A DNA stretch of 64,000 nt from Sipunculus nudus (lineage: Eukaryota; Annelida; Sipuncula; Golfingiida; Sipunculidae). The stretch's first letter is position 1. Every line of letters begins with the position of its first letter. The translations under genes were made by a program, and so were the position numbers. This document shows, piece after piece, positions 26,325-38,600 of this stretch. The notes under the pieces were generated by a model. It was not told the origin of the DNA. It searched no databases and saw only the letters and a program-made list of their open reading frames with translations. The DNA lies in contig CM049311.1 in the NCBI GenBank assembly GCA_026874595.1, positions 10,509,676 to 10,573,675 of the forward strand, in the 5' to 3' direction.

Positions 26325-27097
26325 AAACTTAGCCAAATCAACAAAATTCCACCACATTCTAACTTAGCAACTCTTGATGTGGAATCCCTTTAAACCAATA
26401 TCACCCATAATGACGGGCATGCCGCATCTTTAAAATTACTCACAAAATTTCATACCGAAAACACGACAGCCCCATCAGTCGTAAAAAACTAGCAGAATTT
26501 ATTCTCACCCATAATTATTTAAGCTTCAACAATGAGATTTATCTTCAGATGATGGGAACGGCCATGGGTACACGCATGGCGCCACAATATGCAAACGCAT
26601 TTATGATTTCCATGGAAGAAAATTTTCTTGATCAACAAACATTTAAACCTTTACTCTACCTACGTTACATCGACGATATATTTCTTATCTAGCACCATGG
26701 TCGTGAAAACCTTTTAAAATTTTATAGAGATTTCAACAATTTTCACCCCGACATAAAATTCAAAATGGAGTACTCCGTAGATAAGATTAATTTCCTTGAC
26801 ACCACAGTAAAATTAACAGATGGCAACCTTCACACATCTATATACCGCAAACCCACCGACAGATATAATTATATCCATCCTACTAGTTGTCACCCACCCC
26901 ATGTGGGTAAATCCATTATTTTCAGCCAAGCCATAAGATACAATAGGATATGTTCCGACATATCCGATAGAAATCGAAACATTGCGAAACTACAAAATAT
27001 TTTTATCAATATGGGGTACAAACAGAAAAAAGTAGAAAAACAAATAGGAAAAGCCACTAAACTTTCACGCAGCTCTCTACTCGCTCCTAAAATTTAA
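26325..27097 (+). pseudogene. Penelope-like reverse transcriptase (decayed)
   Basis: Reverse transcriptase core of the PLE, which copies element RNA into DNA at a nicked target. Motif A reads LATLDVESL with the catalytic Asp at 26,376-26,378, then an in-frame TAA at 26,391 where PLEs normally have Tyr. Motif B is QMMGTAMGTRMAPQYANAF (about 26,550-26,610). Motif C is LRYIDDIF, with its two Asp codons at 26,672-26,677. A second stop (TAG) lies at 26,690. The thumb region follows (KINFLDTT, IYRKPTDRYNYIHPTSCHP, SQAIRYNRICS) and is open from 26,765 to 27,097. Both catalytic Asp residues of YIDD are intact, so inactivation is through stops, not active-site change. Confidence 0.88.
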
Positions 27098-27109
27098 ATA
27101 AAAAACCCT

Positions 27110-27420
27110 CGCACACCGTTAGTTACAACATAATATCGCCGTATACTAAAACCTCTAAAAAGAATTATCTGTGATCTACAACCTTTATTAGAATCAGACG
27201 ATACATTAAAACCCCTCTTTCCTGACACAGCACTCCTCTCTTTTAAACAACCCCATAATCTACATAAAAAATAAGTACAAAATCAAAGCTTCAGATATGA
27301 TAACACTAACGGTACATTCCCATGTAAAAGACCGCGCTGTCGCACATACCCACTCATAGTCCGAAAGGAAACCCTAATTATCCATGGTGCCAAACACACT
27401 ATTCAGGGACACTTTAACTG
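27110..27420 (+). pseudogene. PLE linker with Cys-rich motif
   Basis: Connects the reverse transcriptase to the endonuclease. The reading includes LQPLLESDDTLKPLFPDTA and, near 27,320, FPCKRPRCRTYP, whose Cys-x4-Cys spacing resembles the zinc-like motif seen between RT and GIY-YIG in many PLEs. Frame breaks separate it from the RT. It leads without a gap into the first GIY-YIG copy. Confidence 0.65.
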
Positions 27421-28420
27421 CACCAGTAAAGGTGTAGTCTATGCCATCCTATGTAAAATATGTCCAGGAGTTATTTATATAGGCGAAACCAGCCTAATGC
27501 TAAGTCTCAGAATAAATGGGCACAGACAGTCAATTAAAGCGCTAGACACTAACTTACCGGTCGGAGAACATTTTTCTCAACAGGAACACTCGCCAGAATG
27601 CATGCAGATTTGGGTTCTAAATGGCCATCTTACCGACACACGACATCGACACCTACTGCACCAGTAAAGGTGTAGTCTATGCCATACTATGTAAAATATG
27701 TCCAGGAGTTATTTATAAAGGCGAAACCAGCCTTATGCTAAGTCTCAGAATAAATGGCCACAGACAGTCCATTAAAGCGCTAGACACTAATTTACCGGTC
27801 GGAGAACATTTTTCTCAACAGGAACACTTGTCAGAATGCATGCAAATTTGTTTTCTAAATGGCCATCTTACCGACACACGACAACGACACCTACTGTACC
27901 AGTAAAGGTGTAGTCTATGCCATACTATGTAAAATATGTCCAGGAGTTATTTATATAGGCGAAACCAGCCTTATGCTAAGTCTCAGAATAAATGGCCACA
28001 GAAAGTCCATTAAAGCGCTAGACACTAACTTACCGGTCGGAGAACATTTTTCTCAACAGGAACACTCGTCAGAATGCATGCAGATTTGCGTTCTAAAGGG
28101 CCATCTTACCGACACACGACATCGACACCTACTGCACCAGTAAAGGTGTAGTCTATGCCATACTATGTAAAATATGTCCAGGAGTTATTTATATAGGCGA
28201 AACCAGCCTTATGCTAAGTCTCAGAATAAATGGCCACAGACAGTCCATTAAAGCGCTAGACACTAACTTACCGGTCAGAGAACATTTTCCTCAACAGGAA
28301 CACTCGTCAGAATGCATGCAGATTTGCGTTCTAAAGGGTCACCTAACCGACACCATAAGGAAAGGATTAAATCGCGATGCCGGTTTCATGGCACACTACA
28401 GACATTTAGACCTATCATAA
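27421..28420 (+). pseudogene. GIY-YIG endonuclease domain, four tandem copies
   Basis: Each copy reads VVYAILCKICPGVIYIGET (the GIY and YIG halves), then LRINGHRQSI with the conserved Arg, and VGEHF with the conserved Glu. The copies start with 'CCAGTAAAGGTGTAGTC' at about 27,423, 27,661, 27,899 and 28,137, exactly 238 bp apart. As 238 is 79 codons plus 1 nt, each copy is in a different frame from its neighbour; copies 1 and 4 are back in phase (714 bp) but stops intervene. Copy 2 has YKGE instead of YIGE. Only copy 4 continues into the natural C-terminus (IRKGLNRDAGFMAHYRHL). In PLEs this domain nicks target DNA. The 238-bp unit is almost the whole domain but lacks that C-terminal extension. 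Confidence 0.9.
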
Positions 28421-28780
28421 TATTAATAGCACCGAACGACCCCTCCATATCGATAATGACGTGACGTCATTCCTCGTGCCTACGTGCACATTCCCGCCAC
28501 TGATACCGCCGTGTTATGAGATCACCTCTCAGGCTTACACACAATAATAATATCAAGTAATCGACAAACGTCATCTTCTTATACGTAAACTTTCTGATAC
28601 AGACTATCTAATATATCATTTAATAAACCATTCATATATGGATTATCTCTATTCATAATCATGGACTTGCACAACCAGATCGCCACCACATTAGTCGTCA
28701 ATCATCATCTACATTAAGCCGATGAGCATAATGAACTTCAAACCTTTATTCTGTCAGAGGACATGAACTCAACATAACCC
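28421..28780 (+). other. PLE 3' untranslated region
   Basis: Follows the GIY-YIG stop. It includes 'ATGACGTGACGTCAT' near 28,459 (a CRE-like palindromic phrase) and A+T-rich sequence. The point where PLE gives way to LINE sequence is not sharp. Confidence 0.5.
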
Positions 28781-31072
28781 GGACACTCATAACCTAGCAT
28801 TATGGGTAAATAACAATGACACACTCGGTACCTGGGTCAACATGGTACAAATTCAGAGTAGCCAATCACAGATCCATTACACTATACCATGCATTATGGT
28901 AATTAGAAATTGTTTAACTAACATATACCACACCGAAAACAAACAAGCTCTAACAGAAAACGAATACCATACTGGTCAGAGACGGTAAAACCAATTAAAG
29001 AACAGTTCTTGTTCTGGCACTGGTTTTGGATACAGAATGGTCGCCCAAATACAGGACACGTGGCTGTAATTAGACGTAGGACCCGTGCAGAATATCACAG
29101 AATATTGAGAAACTGCCAAAGAGAAGAGAATAACCTACGTAAGCAACGTATGGCAGAAATAATAAATAAAAGTCGAGATAGAGACTTATGGACCGAGGTA
29201 AAGAAGATAAGGTCAGGTGGCCCTTCACAGACCAGGACTGTTGATAATAAATTTACTAGAACAGAAATTGCAAATCACTTCGGGGAAAAATACAGACACT
29301 TATATAATAGCCTTCCAGGTAAAGCGGAGAAACTTAATAATATTGTTAATCAGGCAATCAAAAACATATCACCAAAGGATACTCTCAACATTAGTGTATC
29401 CGACGTTAGGATGGCTGTAAATCATTTAAAAACTGGTAAGTCTGATGGAAGATCGATTCTACAGTGTGACCATATCATTAGTGGAACACACCGTTTGTAT
29501 GTATATATATCAATTTTATTTCATTTTATGATTTTACATGGACATGTCCCAGCGGATATGAATACTTACGTAATTATACCTATACCGAAAGACCCAAGAG
29601 GTGACCTTACCTGTAGTGATAACTACAGGGGTATTTCATTGACAAGTTGTTTCAGCAAACTACTTGATAGTGTTATTATTCAGAAAAATGTAGATAAACT
29701 TCTTCGCTGCAATATGCTTTTAAGAAGGGGCATTCGACTAACATGTGCAGAGTAGTGCTGAAGGAGGTTATTTCAAATTACATATAGAACGGGTCATCAG
29801 TTTACAGTTGTTTTGTTGATGCGTCACGCGCTTTTGACAGAATTAATATTCCCAAGTTGTTCCATTTACTCATGAAACGCAATGTTTCACCTGCTGTCAT
29901 TAGAATACTAGCAGATATCTACCAGAGACCTGTTATTAAGACAAAATGGAATGATGTTGAATCTGAACAGTTTGGTGCTAATAATGGTGTACGCCAAGGG
30001 GATGTATTTTCCCCCCTTCTGTTTAATATTTATATGGACGAGCTTTTAAAACGTCTCATAAATAAGGGAATAGGATGTTATATTGGAAATTATTTTGCTG
30101 GTGCTGTTTGCTCTGCGGACGATCTTACGCTCTTATGTCTGACTCGGACGGGGCTTCAACAGATGGTTAAAGAATTTGAAACGTTTGCCGAAGAATTTGA
30201 TATTTTATATAACGCAAAGACACAAAATGTGTTATTTTTAACAGGGTGTATCCAGCTAGATCAGATGAGATCGTTTTAAATGGTGTAGCCCTAGAATGGC
30301 AGGATTCTGTACAGTACTTGGGGAATACAGTAACTTGGAACTTGTCAGATAACAATGACGTCTTCGGTAAAAGAGTCAAATTAATTGCAAGCTTTAACAT
30401 CTTAACGGCGCATTTCGGATGTCTGTCTAGCAAGGTTAAGAACAGGCTATTTCGCTCTTATTGTTGTTCCTTTTACGGCTGTCAAACCTGGTTATTAAAG
30501 CATAAGTCGATTAAGTACATCATGTAATAAGGCTCTGCGTCACCTATGGCACTTACCTTATAACTCGCACAAGAATATTGTACATGGATTGGCGGGCTCT
30601 CCGGCTCTGATAAATATAATCAGCTCACGCTTTATAAATTTATTTCTGAACATGCAGGATGTTGCAAATGACTTTGTAAATTTTCTGACAAAGAGAGCTC
30701 ATTATACCTCAATTGGTGTACTTGGAGGCAACTTACGATATCTGGAAAGTCAGATGAACAAACTATGGGATACAACGCGACATTAGAAATATAAAGATAC
30801 TTAAGAGACAGTTGATGATGGTAACAACATCCATTAACATAGATTTACTGTCAGAATTGATAGAATGCAAAGATGGGATATGTACCTCGCATTTGACCTC
30901 CGATGAGGTAATAACGCTAATTGATTTATTATCATCCGATTTTGTAATAGGTACGGACTGAACTTTCATTTTTCCTTCCTTCTTTCTGTATATCTTTCAT
31001 TTATTTCATATTTCTTTTCATTGCATATAATGTACTGTACGTCCTTGTACGAATAAAGATATATAAAAACAG
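28780..31072 (+). mobile_element. CR1/L2/jockey-group LINE inserted in the PLE
   Basis: Long, decayed non-LTR retrotransposon in the same orientation as the PLE. The coding signal starts by about 28,945 (RIPYWSETVKP) and runs to 30,785. The 3' end is CCTTGTACGAATAAAGATATATAAAA at 31,042-31,070, a polyadenylation-like tail, after which PLE sequence resumes. No AP endonuclease is visible upstream, so the copy is 5'-truncated. Nesting shows that it inserted after the PLE. Confidence 0.8.
28945..30790 (+). pseudogene. LINE ORF2 reverse transcriptase (decayed)
   Basis: A 248-codon open segment (29,009-29,755) covers the linker upstream of RT and early RT motifs (GHVPADMNTYVIIPIPKDP, CSDNYRGISLTSCFSKLLD). 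A frameshift near 29,715 and a stop near 29,785 follow. RT motif A FVDASRAFD is at about 29,812. GVRQGDVFSPLLFNIYMDEL (motif B) and SADD (motif C, 30,112-30,123, replacing Y/FADD) lie in the open segment 29,857-30,279. The next segment (30,246-30,527) has WQDSVQYLGNTV and RSYCCSFYGCQTWLL, in a different frame, and 30,589-30,786 holds the C-terminal part. The catalytic Asp pair is retained, but at least three frame breaks make it inactive. Confidence 0.85.
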
Positions 31073-31097
31073 CCGATTTCTATACCTTTCCACTTGA

Positions 31098-31135
31098 CAC
31101 GTGATGAAGAAGCCATAAGCTTCGAAAGCTCGTGG
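31098..31135 (+). ncRNA. hammerhead-ribozyme-like relic at the PLE end
   Basis: The sequence GTGATGA (31,101-31,107), then a GAAGC-CATAA-GCTTC hairpin (31,109-31,123), then GAAA (31,124-31,127) fits the hammerhead core CUGANGA - stem II - GAAA. The first core base (C3) is G here, which should abolish cleavage. PLEs of many animals are known to carry hammerhead motifs near their ends. I did not find a convincing cleavage-site strand, so this is a decayed motif at best. Confidence 0.5.
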
Positions 31136-31164
31136 TTGAATTAAACAGTTAGTCAACACTTAGG

Positions 31165-31335
31165 GCCTCCACCCAGGGTGAGTTCTTTGCAGGTATAATA
31201 GGAAGGTTTTGCCCAACGGCCGTGTTTCATTCACAAGCGAGTGGGCCTTTCGGGTGTTTCTCGATGGTAGGATCAAAGGTCCGCAGGTGCAGTAGTCCCT
31301 GGGCTTGGTGATCACCAGAGGAAGCGTGTGATACT
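31165..31335 (+). repeat. dispersed repeat family 1, 3' module
   Basis: Contains CCACCCAGGGTGAG, GTTTTGCCCAACGGCCGTG and the hairpin CATTC-ACAAG-CGAGTG followed by GGCCTTTCGGG, matching the 15.4-kb copy in order. It begins immediately after the PLE end. Confidence 0.75.
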
Positions 31336-32990
31336 ACCCTGCCACGTAATGCGAAACCGGATTAGAATTCTGCATGTACATATACTTTAATTATAATTAA
31401 TAGATAGAGGCGGTTACCTATACAACAACATATATTTAAAAAGGTTAATTTTGCTTGCAATATTCGTTTTAATTATCGTTGGTTTATATACAGAGTTTGA
31501 ATTAATATCTATTTCGAGTCCAGTCAATAATATTCCCTTAATATTGAGATATTAAATGTCTGTGATGATTGGTACCTCTGCCCCTGGCTGTGCTTATCTC
31601 ATCAACTGTACTTTATGATCATTAAGATTCGGGCAGGCCGCCGCATGTGTGGACGGATCTGACTGAGACACTGAGACAGTTAGATATATTGGATACTGAC
31701 ACCTCGTAGTTCCGTTTGACGGCCAGTCAATGTCCTGTGGTTTCTATAATATGTCACGAGCAGGTGTACTTATTGTAACTAAATATAGGATGCCTGCATA
31801 TACTCACAAGAGAAATATTGTTAGGCTCTAGAGTCTCACCTCAAATGGCCTCATTTCAGAAACGTAGGAGGCACAGCGAGAAAATAATTAAATTACTAAA
31901 TATAGGAAACCTGACCTTAATGTACATTCATGTATGTTCAATAAAACACCAATGCAGGTGACATATTTTTAGGAAGTGACGAAACATTCAGATCATATGA
32001 ACATCTATATATAGAAATATTCTAACTTCTTAATCTTTTATGTATTAATGTGTATTAAATAGAAGGAACTATAATTAACTTTTGTTTCTGCCATTCTTAA
32101 GAAATGAGTGACATCGGAAGCGAAGCTCTCAGAAAGTGATTATCGTTAGAGTTTGCAGTGAGGAAATTTTAGTCACCTTTATCATAAAATACATATAATG
32201 TATGCCTTTAAAACAGATGAAAATCCAGTTATCCGTAATTCCGTAAAACTGACTCAATTGTCTCCTTTGCCCTGTTCGGTTATGCTAGTGTTGAATCTGT
32301 GAGTACTTGCATTACTGAAATATTCCACAAAGCGTTAACTAAAAGGGGGTTTCTTTAATCTTAGAGGAATTCTGTATAAAAATACAATTCAACTACACCA
32401 TCGGCGATTATCCAGATCACTGAGCCATACCGTTAAATACGTAGATATCAGTTTATTACGGTACCGATCACGTTGGTCTCGCTGCTTCTCTGACTGGCTG
32501 AATCACCAAGAAAGAAACGCAGATGGCCATTATGGATATGCATTGGTTTGTTCATTGATACGTTTTTTCGTAACGTAATATTTAGAACAGCGGATTTTGT
32601 TTCGATTTTGTTATCTGAACTGTAACTGACGTTACAGGGCAAGGCCCGGCATGGAACGCTAACTGGCCAGTGAGCCTTGCTTGAAATGCTCACTAAGTTG
32701 TGAAATCGCGGCTACTCCTAACGTATCACATTAATGGACCGCCGTTTTACGGGATGATATGTCCGAGACCCCTTTTAGTGAACCTTACTGTAAAAAGTGA
32801 TGTTTCCCTGACGTTTCAAAACCACGTTTCATGTATCAAATATAACCATTAGGGCATTGCCAGGACAGAGGGAGGGGAGGGGGCTGTAATCAGTGGGGGT
32901 TCAAGAAAATCGACAAGGAAGGGGCCGGGGCGGAGGGGCGGGGCGCTAATATTTGGTTTGCGTTTGATGGATATAATGAAATGTGTAATG
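31336..32990. other. no supported gene
   Basis: No domain or RNA gene recognised. A G-rich patch lies at about 32,870-32,945, probably a repeat edge. Confidence 0.45.
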
Positions 32991-32994
32991 TAAA

Positions 32995-33420
32995 GAGGAA
33001 ATTTGAGGCAATTCACACAAAAAATATTAGGATTTTCCGTTCCGCAAAAACAGTTTCCTTATGTCTATGCATGATGTAGTCAAACGGTGGAGGGGTTCAA
33101 TATTTAAAATTTATATTTCCTCAAACTTAGAATTTAAACTTCCAATCGCTTTCAGCATTCTGTGTCATTGGCGATAAGGCACATCTTCGTTTATAACTTG
33201 CAAAATATTATCTTTAAAATGTTATGCTCGGGGTAAAATAACTGATATGCTGAAGTATTATATTAAACTTTGCATTTTACCTGGATCCGTGGTCTCGACA
33301 GCACACAGGACTCTCAGCAGGGAACAGATCGTCAGTTCAAGTATTGGTATCAGCAGAGAAGCCGTGATATTGTTCACGGTCGATCCCAACGGGGGCCTGG
33401 CATCGGTAGCTGTTCATTAA
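32995..33420 (+). repeat. composite dispersed repeat family 1, copy 2
   Basis: Matches copy 1 through AATTCACACAAAAAATATTAGG, TATAACTTGCAAAATAT, GGGGTAAAATAACTG and TTAAACTTTGCAT. It then shares 'GACAGCACACAGGACTCTCAGCAG' with the inverted copy at 51.7-52.1 kb. The open frame inside is a repeat shadow. Confidence 0.7.
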
Positions 33421-35237
33421 TATCCTCAACTTATGAGTTTGAAAGTAATTAACTGTAGAGTTTATTATTGTTCATTAATAATTAAAAAGAAATAAAAAAA
33501 AAATGAAAATGATCACGAACATTGGGAAAATAAAAAGATAAAATGAGAGATATTGCATGTGTGTAAACACCTTACAATAACGTACAACCAACCTAATGTT
33601 TTAAATCCAATTAGAAATAATTAGGTGCAAAGATGAAAAAATGCAATGAAATTTTGAAATAATTCTCAAATCTGCGAATAACAGTAACATAAATTTCATG
33701 ACTGTGTTTTAGAAAATTAAATCATTATTAGACTAAGTGAAATTCCGAGAGGACGGCGAGGATAAGATGCGACCGTGGAGGAGGGGGGGGGGCATGACCC
33801 CCTACGCCCCCCTAGCCATGCCCCTTTTTTTCTTGATCTGAGTCATGTTTTCATATACAGTAGACGGCTTTTCCTACAATCTGACCTCTTTTTGAAACAT
33901 CACCTCTCCATTTAATTGTTTCAAACATATTTGAGACATGTTGCATCCCTTGGCATGTATTTTTTCGCTCTGCCGCACGAGATATGCATGGTTCAGGTGT
34001 TTCATTAAACGGCGTGACGATTTACCGTTTATATAACAGTCAGGCGAGTTTTGCATGTAACAGATAGTTGTCAGGTGGTGCATTTAAATGGTTTAAATAT
34101 GAACTTTGATCATTTATGATGGACAGGATTCCAGAAGGTCGATATACCTGTCCCTGTTTTCCACCCTCAGCGACCTGTCATGCCCTGTTAAGAATTAGTG
34201 TAGTGAATTAAAGTATGTGTTAATGAACTTAATGAGCACAAAACTCTTTTAGTACCATTATTAGTAAGTTTCTTTAATTTTATTTATTTTAAAAGTGAAT
34301 TCCAAGCAGAATGATTTAAAGCCATTATTTTCCCATTATATTGAAAGGGCTCCACCAATGACCCAAATCATTACAGAGGATATGATACATGTCTCAAAAC
34401 ATTACTTCATTCAAAAATATGTTTAATATCAAGTCTATCATGCGGAAACATGTTTCATATTAAAACGTTAAAAAGAGACTTTATTTCTTTAACATGTCTT
34501 GCATGGACACATGATTCGTTTGTATGAATAATGTATCATAAGGTGAAACGTGTGTGAAACATGAGACATGTTTAACACATTTCGAAATTTCGGGCAAGTA
34601 ATGTCTTATATGGAAACGTGCCACATGTTTCAAGCATTTAGAGTTCGGAAATCATGTATTATGGATGTCACTTGCCACGTCAACCTAAATATGCTGAGGT
34701 GTCCCCACGCGCTCATAGGATTACGTAGTTTAAACGGAAATGTCACCCCAATCTCCATTCATCCCCGGTGCTACTACCTAACACAATTTTCCGCCCTCGG
34801 CTGTCTCTCTTGAAATCTTGTACATTATCTTACTAGAAAGGTAACCACCCCCGAATCTGGTTAGCGACCTCCTTGCACGGCCTGTGCATAAATATTCCAA
34901 CATCCAATTCCTCTATATAAGCGAAATCGCATTTAATATAACGTACTTAAGGCAATATATTGTGTTTTAGCTGAAACGTGCTGCAAAGCCAGATAATACT
35001 CATAATGCAGCTCCTCCCACGCGTGCTTCAGCTTGGTCTCCAGTAATTCCTCACCGACATTGATGCGAGCCACGGTTCGCTGAAACTGAAGTCGTTAAAT
35101 CGGAGATGTCACTTAATATTGTGGAAAATCTCTCACTCATTGTCGCTGTTACCGTCAGTGTTATATATAGTGGCTCTTACAGATGGAAGATTTCACCTGA
35201 GGCCTGAAGCAGTGGAGGGGGGGGGGGGGTGTTTTTC
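33421..35237. other. no supported gene; G/C homopolymer patches
   Basis: A G10 tract at 33,783 and C-rich neighbours (33,798-33,825) resemble low-complexity repeat edges. G13 lies at 35,217-35,229. 'AACATGT' phrases recur loosely at 34.4-34.6 kb without a fixed period. Confidence 0.45.
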
Positions 35238-35659
35238 TGCTGAAATGGTTTCTTTTGTCTTGTGCATCTCAAATTACCCTAAAAGCCCCCTTCGTAAATA
35301 ATTTCACATTGCTTCTTATCCCGAGATGAATGTAAATCATCTGCCAAAATTAACTTATACGAACATAACGTAAGATAAACATTAAGGAAATATGAAGTTG
35401 GATTATAAACCTCTTGTACCAATAGGCAGTACTTGTAAAATTTCACATGCTGAAATGGTTTCTTTTGTCTTGTGCATCTCAAACTACCCTAAAAGCCCCC
35501 TTCGTAAACAATTTCACATTGCTTCTTATCCCGAAATGAATGTAATCATCTGCCCAAATTAACTTATACGAACATTACGTAAGATAAACATTAAGGAAAT
35601 ATGAAGTTGGATTATAAACCTCTTGTACCAATAGGCAGTACTTGTAAAATTTCACATGT
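35238..35659. repeat. recent tandem duplication, 2 x 210 bp
   Basis: Copy 1 at 35,238-35,447 and copy 2 at 35,448-35,659 are nearly identical over their whole length, including 'GTTTCTTTTGTCTTGTGCAT' at the same offset in both. A handful of substitutions and 1-nt indels separate them. They are non-coding. Confidence 0.95.
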
Positions 35660-38600
35660 AAAGAACATTCATTAGTAATGTTCATCATACAGACTTAGTG
35701 TTGCATAAAGCGAGGGCTATCTGGTTCATAGTCGAGATGTCTGACTGAAAACTTGTCGACTTCATGTCAACGAGATATATGTCATACAAATGAATAAATT
35801 ATTCAATACAGGACCCCAATTATTATCATTTCGGCTACATATGGCTTTAACTTTGAGCTTGCTATAACTGTTCCGAGAAATCCTTCAGAACTACCGTGGA
35901 GTAAATCAAGTGAACTATGCATAAAGATACCTTTTATCCAGTGTTAACACTGATAAAAACAAATTACGCAATTTGGACTTTGTACCATATGTGAAGTGTT
36001 ATGATATATTCATTTAAATGAACATATGGGAGACATTCGAGGCCTGGTTCAAAACAGTTTCATTATCTCTCAATAGTAAGTGATAGTTGGTCAATAAGTT
36101 AGCGCGTGCATTCATCAGTGAGCTAAAGGTGCCAGTCTTATTAAACATTTGCAATAATATGTTTATTATCTAATGTTATTATTTCATTTTAGCAGAGTAT
36201 AAAAGTACATCAACATTTGTAATTATGTGTTTTTTATCTCTCGCTATTAGTTCTATTAGTATTAAGGCCTACTATCTCAAAGTCACCAGTTTTATTCGTT
36301 CCTTTGACAATGTGTGTAAATACATTCCACGTGTGTCTGTTTTAAATAAGAAGACCACGTGACCGTGCGATTTTGCGCATGCCTGACAACTTTACAAGAA
36401 AGTGAAAAAACCACAGAAAAAACATCGGTTGAAAACTTGAAAAATTTGTGAAGTTGGAAAAATCTATGACGTTCCGCGTTACGGACAATAGTTGGCGTGT
36501 TCGATAAGATTATTTGTTCCAGTTATCGTATTAGAGCATGTTTATTCCAACTTTTGTACAGGATAAACATAAAACAGTTTAAGAACACATATCAGCATAT
36601 AGAAATATTTTGAGGGGAAAACATTATTCCTGATATATATAATATGGATGATAATAGGACCCTTGAGTGAAACCTTATTCGAACAACAATTTTCATTACC
36701 CTAAGGAAAACCTTGGCAACTCCTTATAACACTACCTGAAAAAAATATGCAATCAAACAATTGATATTCCAGATAAAAATTAACTCGATTTGACTCAAGA
36801 TTCATTGTTCAACAAATTCGTCTTTACAATGCCTACCTATTGAGCCATTATGATAATTTCAACTGTTAAATAGATAACTATAAGTTTCTTCTTTTGATTC
36901 TTCTTAAGAATGACCGTATACTCGAATGAAAAACATGAATATTATAAATGGGAAATCTATTCATAAGTTTGAAATTAAAAGCGTCTCCGTAATATAATCT
37001 GTATGATCCATGCGCCACTTCAAACGCTGTTCAATGTATATACTTACTGCCAAAAACTTTTGATAAGGACTTTCGTTTGCAAACATTTCACAATAACGAT
37101 TCCATGAGGGTACTGAGAATTTATTACTATTTACAAACCAATAATAAAAGTAGCATTGTACTGGAAATGACACCTTTGTACAATAAAAGAAGTGGTATAT
37201 CCCGTCGCTCACCATTGAATCAGTACGTGCTGAACCGTTGCTGGTAGTTCTGCAGAGTTATCTGTCTATATTTAAACAACACAATTATGTCTATTTTTGG
37301 AATAAAACCATACTTCCGACGCCCTGTATTGTTGCATCCGGCAAGGAAGTTCCAAACCTTAGTCTTGTGAACTGAAGAAGTACTTCTGCTTTGCCGCCTT
37401 CTAATATTATTGAATGCATTAGCGTCTAACATTACATGCCTTCCACTAAGACTACACTCCATTTCATCAGTATAATAGTAATTGCAAGTGAATTCTGTTC
37501 TAGCCGGCTGTGACTTCTTTGATGACCCACATTATTGCGCATATTTTTCAGGATATGAATGTCATGTCCCCATAACCTTGGCAGGGGGAGTAGATTGAAA
37601 TTGCATTTAGTACACATAATTTTGGAGATATATTTGTTTTGGGGAGATCCCACGCACTTGACCTCGGCCAGAAACAGCCTGCCACAAATCTGTTCGGAGA
37701 AATGCCAAGGTTGCCGAAAATGAATTAAAGGTTCTTCTTACGTCAAAGCATTTATGTGTATTAAATTTCAGTGACGCAAAGGTTAAACCAATTGAAATAT
37801 ACCGATACCGATATATTGTGATACGTAACAAGGAAAATCTAAGATAATATTTTGATATCCCAAGTTACATCAGATAAGTTTCAAAACTTTTGTAGTTTTA
37901 AATTGTTAAGTGATTTCCGTTAACGTTCACTACAGTTATTATACGAATGTATTTGTATTGAGGCCCGAATCAATACGTGAAATACAAAAAGCTTTCATCT
38001 GATGAATTCCGTTCTATTACATCCACGCATCCTAATGAAACAGTTTCTCGTTACAAAGAGTAGACAAAACATCTCGCTTCTCCATTCTGTAATAATAATG
38101 GGGATTCAGAAAAACAATGGGGATTTCCAGAACAACAATGGATTTTTCCAGAACAACAGTGGGGATATCCAGAACAACGAAGCATACAGGTCACGTAAAA
38201 TCAGTCCACGTGTCTCCCCGTTTAGTGACAGGAGAACTGAGCCGTAAGCAGAGGCTGGACCCCCATTTTATTAACCAAATATGTATGTATGTATTGAATT
38301 GCATATGTAGAAATGACAAACCTATCTTGTGACACTGTTGCCTTCAGTCGAGAAAATGTGATGCTGTTATGGATAACTAAAGTTTCTTATAACAGGGAGT
38401 TTCCTGCGGCTAACAGCCATTTTGTTTTCCCTTTGGCATATAAATGTATATTTTGCAATATCTATGGTAAGAAAATATCAAGAAGCCCAATTAATAATGG
38501 GACTTTGGATAAAATTGCTTGATCTATATCCAAGCGCATGTACGACAGTGATACGGGTGATTGGCCAATAATTGGACAAATTAGTGCTTGGTACCAGTCG

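Larger units (their letters stand above)
26256..31154 (+). mobile_element. Penelope-like retroelement, interrupted by a LINE
   Basis: The element starts after the (AT)n run with TAGCCGTGTTAGTCT at 26,263, which I read as the inverted terminal segment seen at PLE ends. It carries a decayed reverse transcriptase (26.3-27.1 kb), a Cys-rich linker (FPCKRPRCRTYP near 27,320) and GIY-YIG endonuclease copies (27.42-28.42 kb). It resumes after an inserted LINE with 'CACTTGACACGTGATGAAGAAG' at 31,091 and ends near 'AACAGTTAGTC' (31,145-31,154). RT plus GIY-YIG is diagnostic of endonuclease-bearing PLEs. Several stops and frameshifts make this copy inactive. The LINE occupies roughly 28.78-31.07 kb; its 5' boundary is uncertain. 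Confidence 0.85.

Noticed and set aside
28459-28473. 'ATGACGTGACGTCAT' as a host CRE enhancer
   Set aside because: It lies in the PLE 3' untranslated region; a role in element expression is possible, but nothing here supports host regulation.
36961-37831. Run of overlapping minus-strand open frames as a decayed gene
   Set aside because: Three different frames, no motif I can name, and no consistent splice junctions. It might be an unknown transposon remnant, but I cannot support it.
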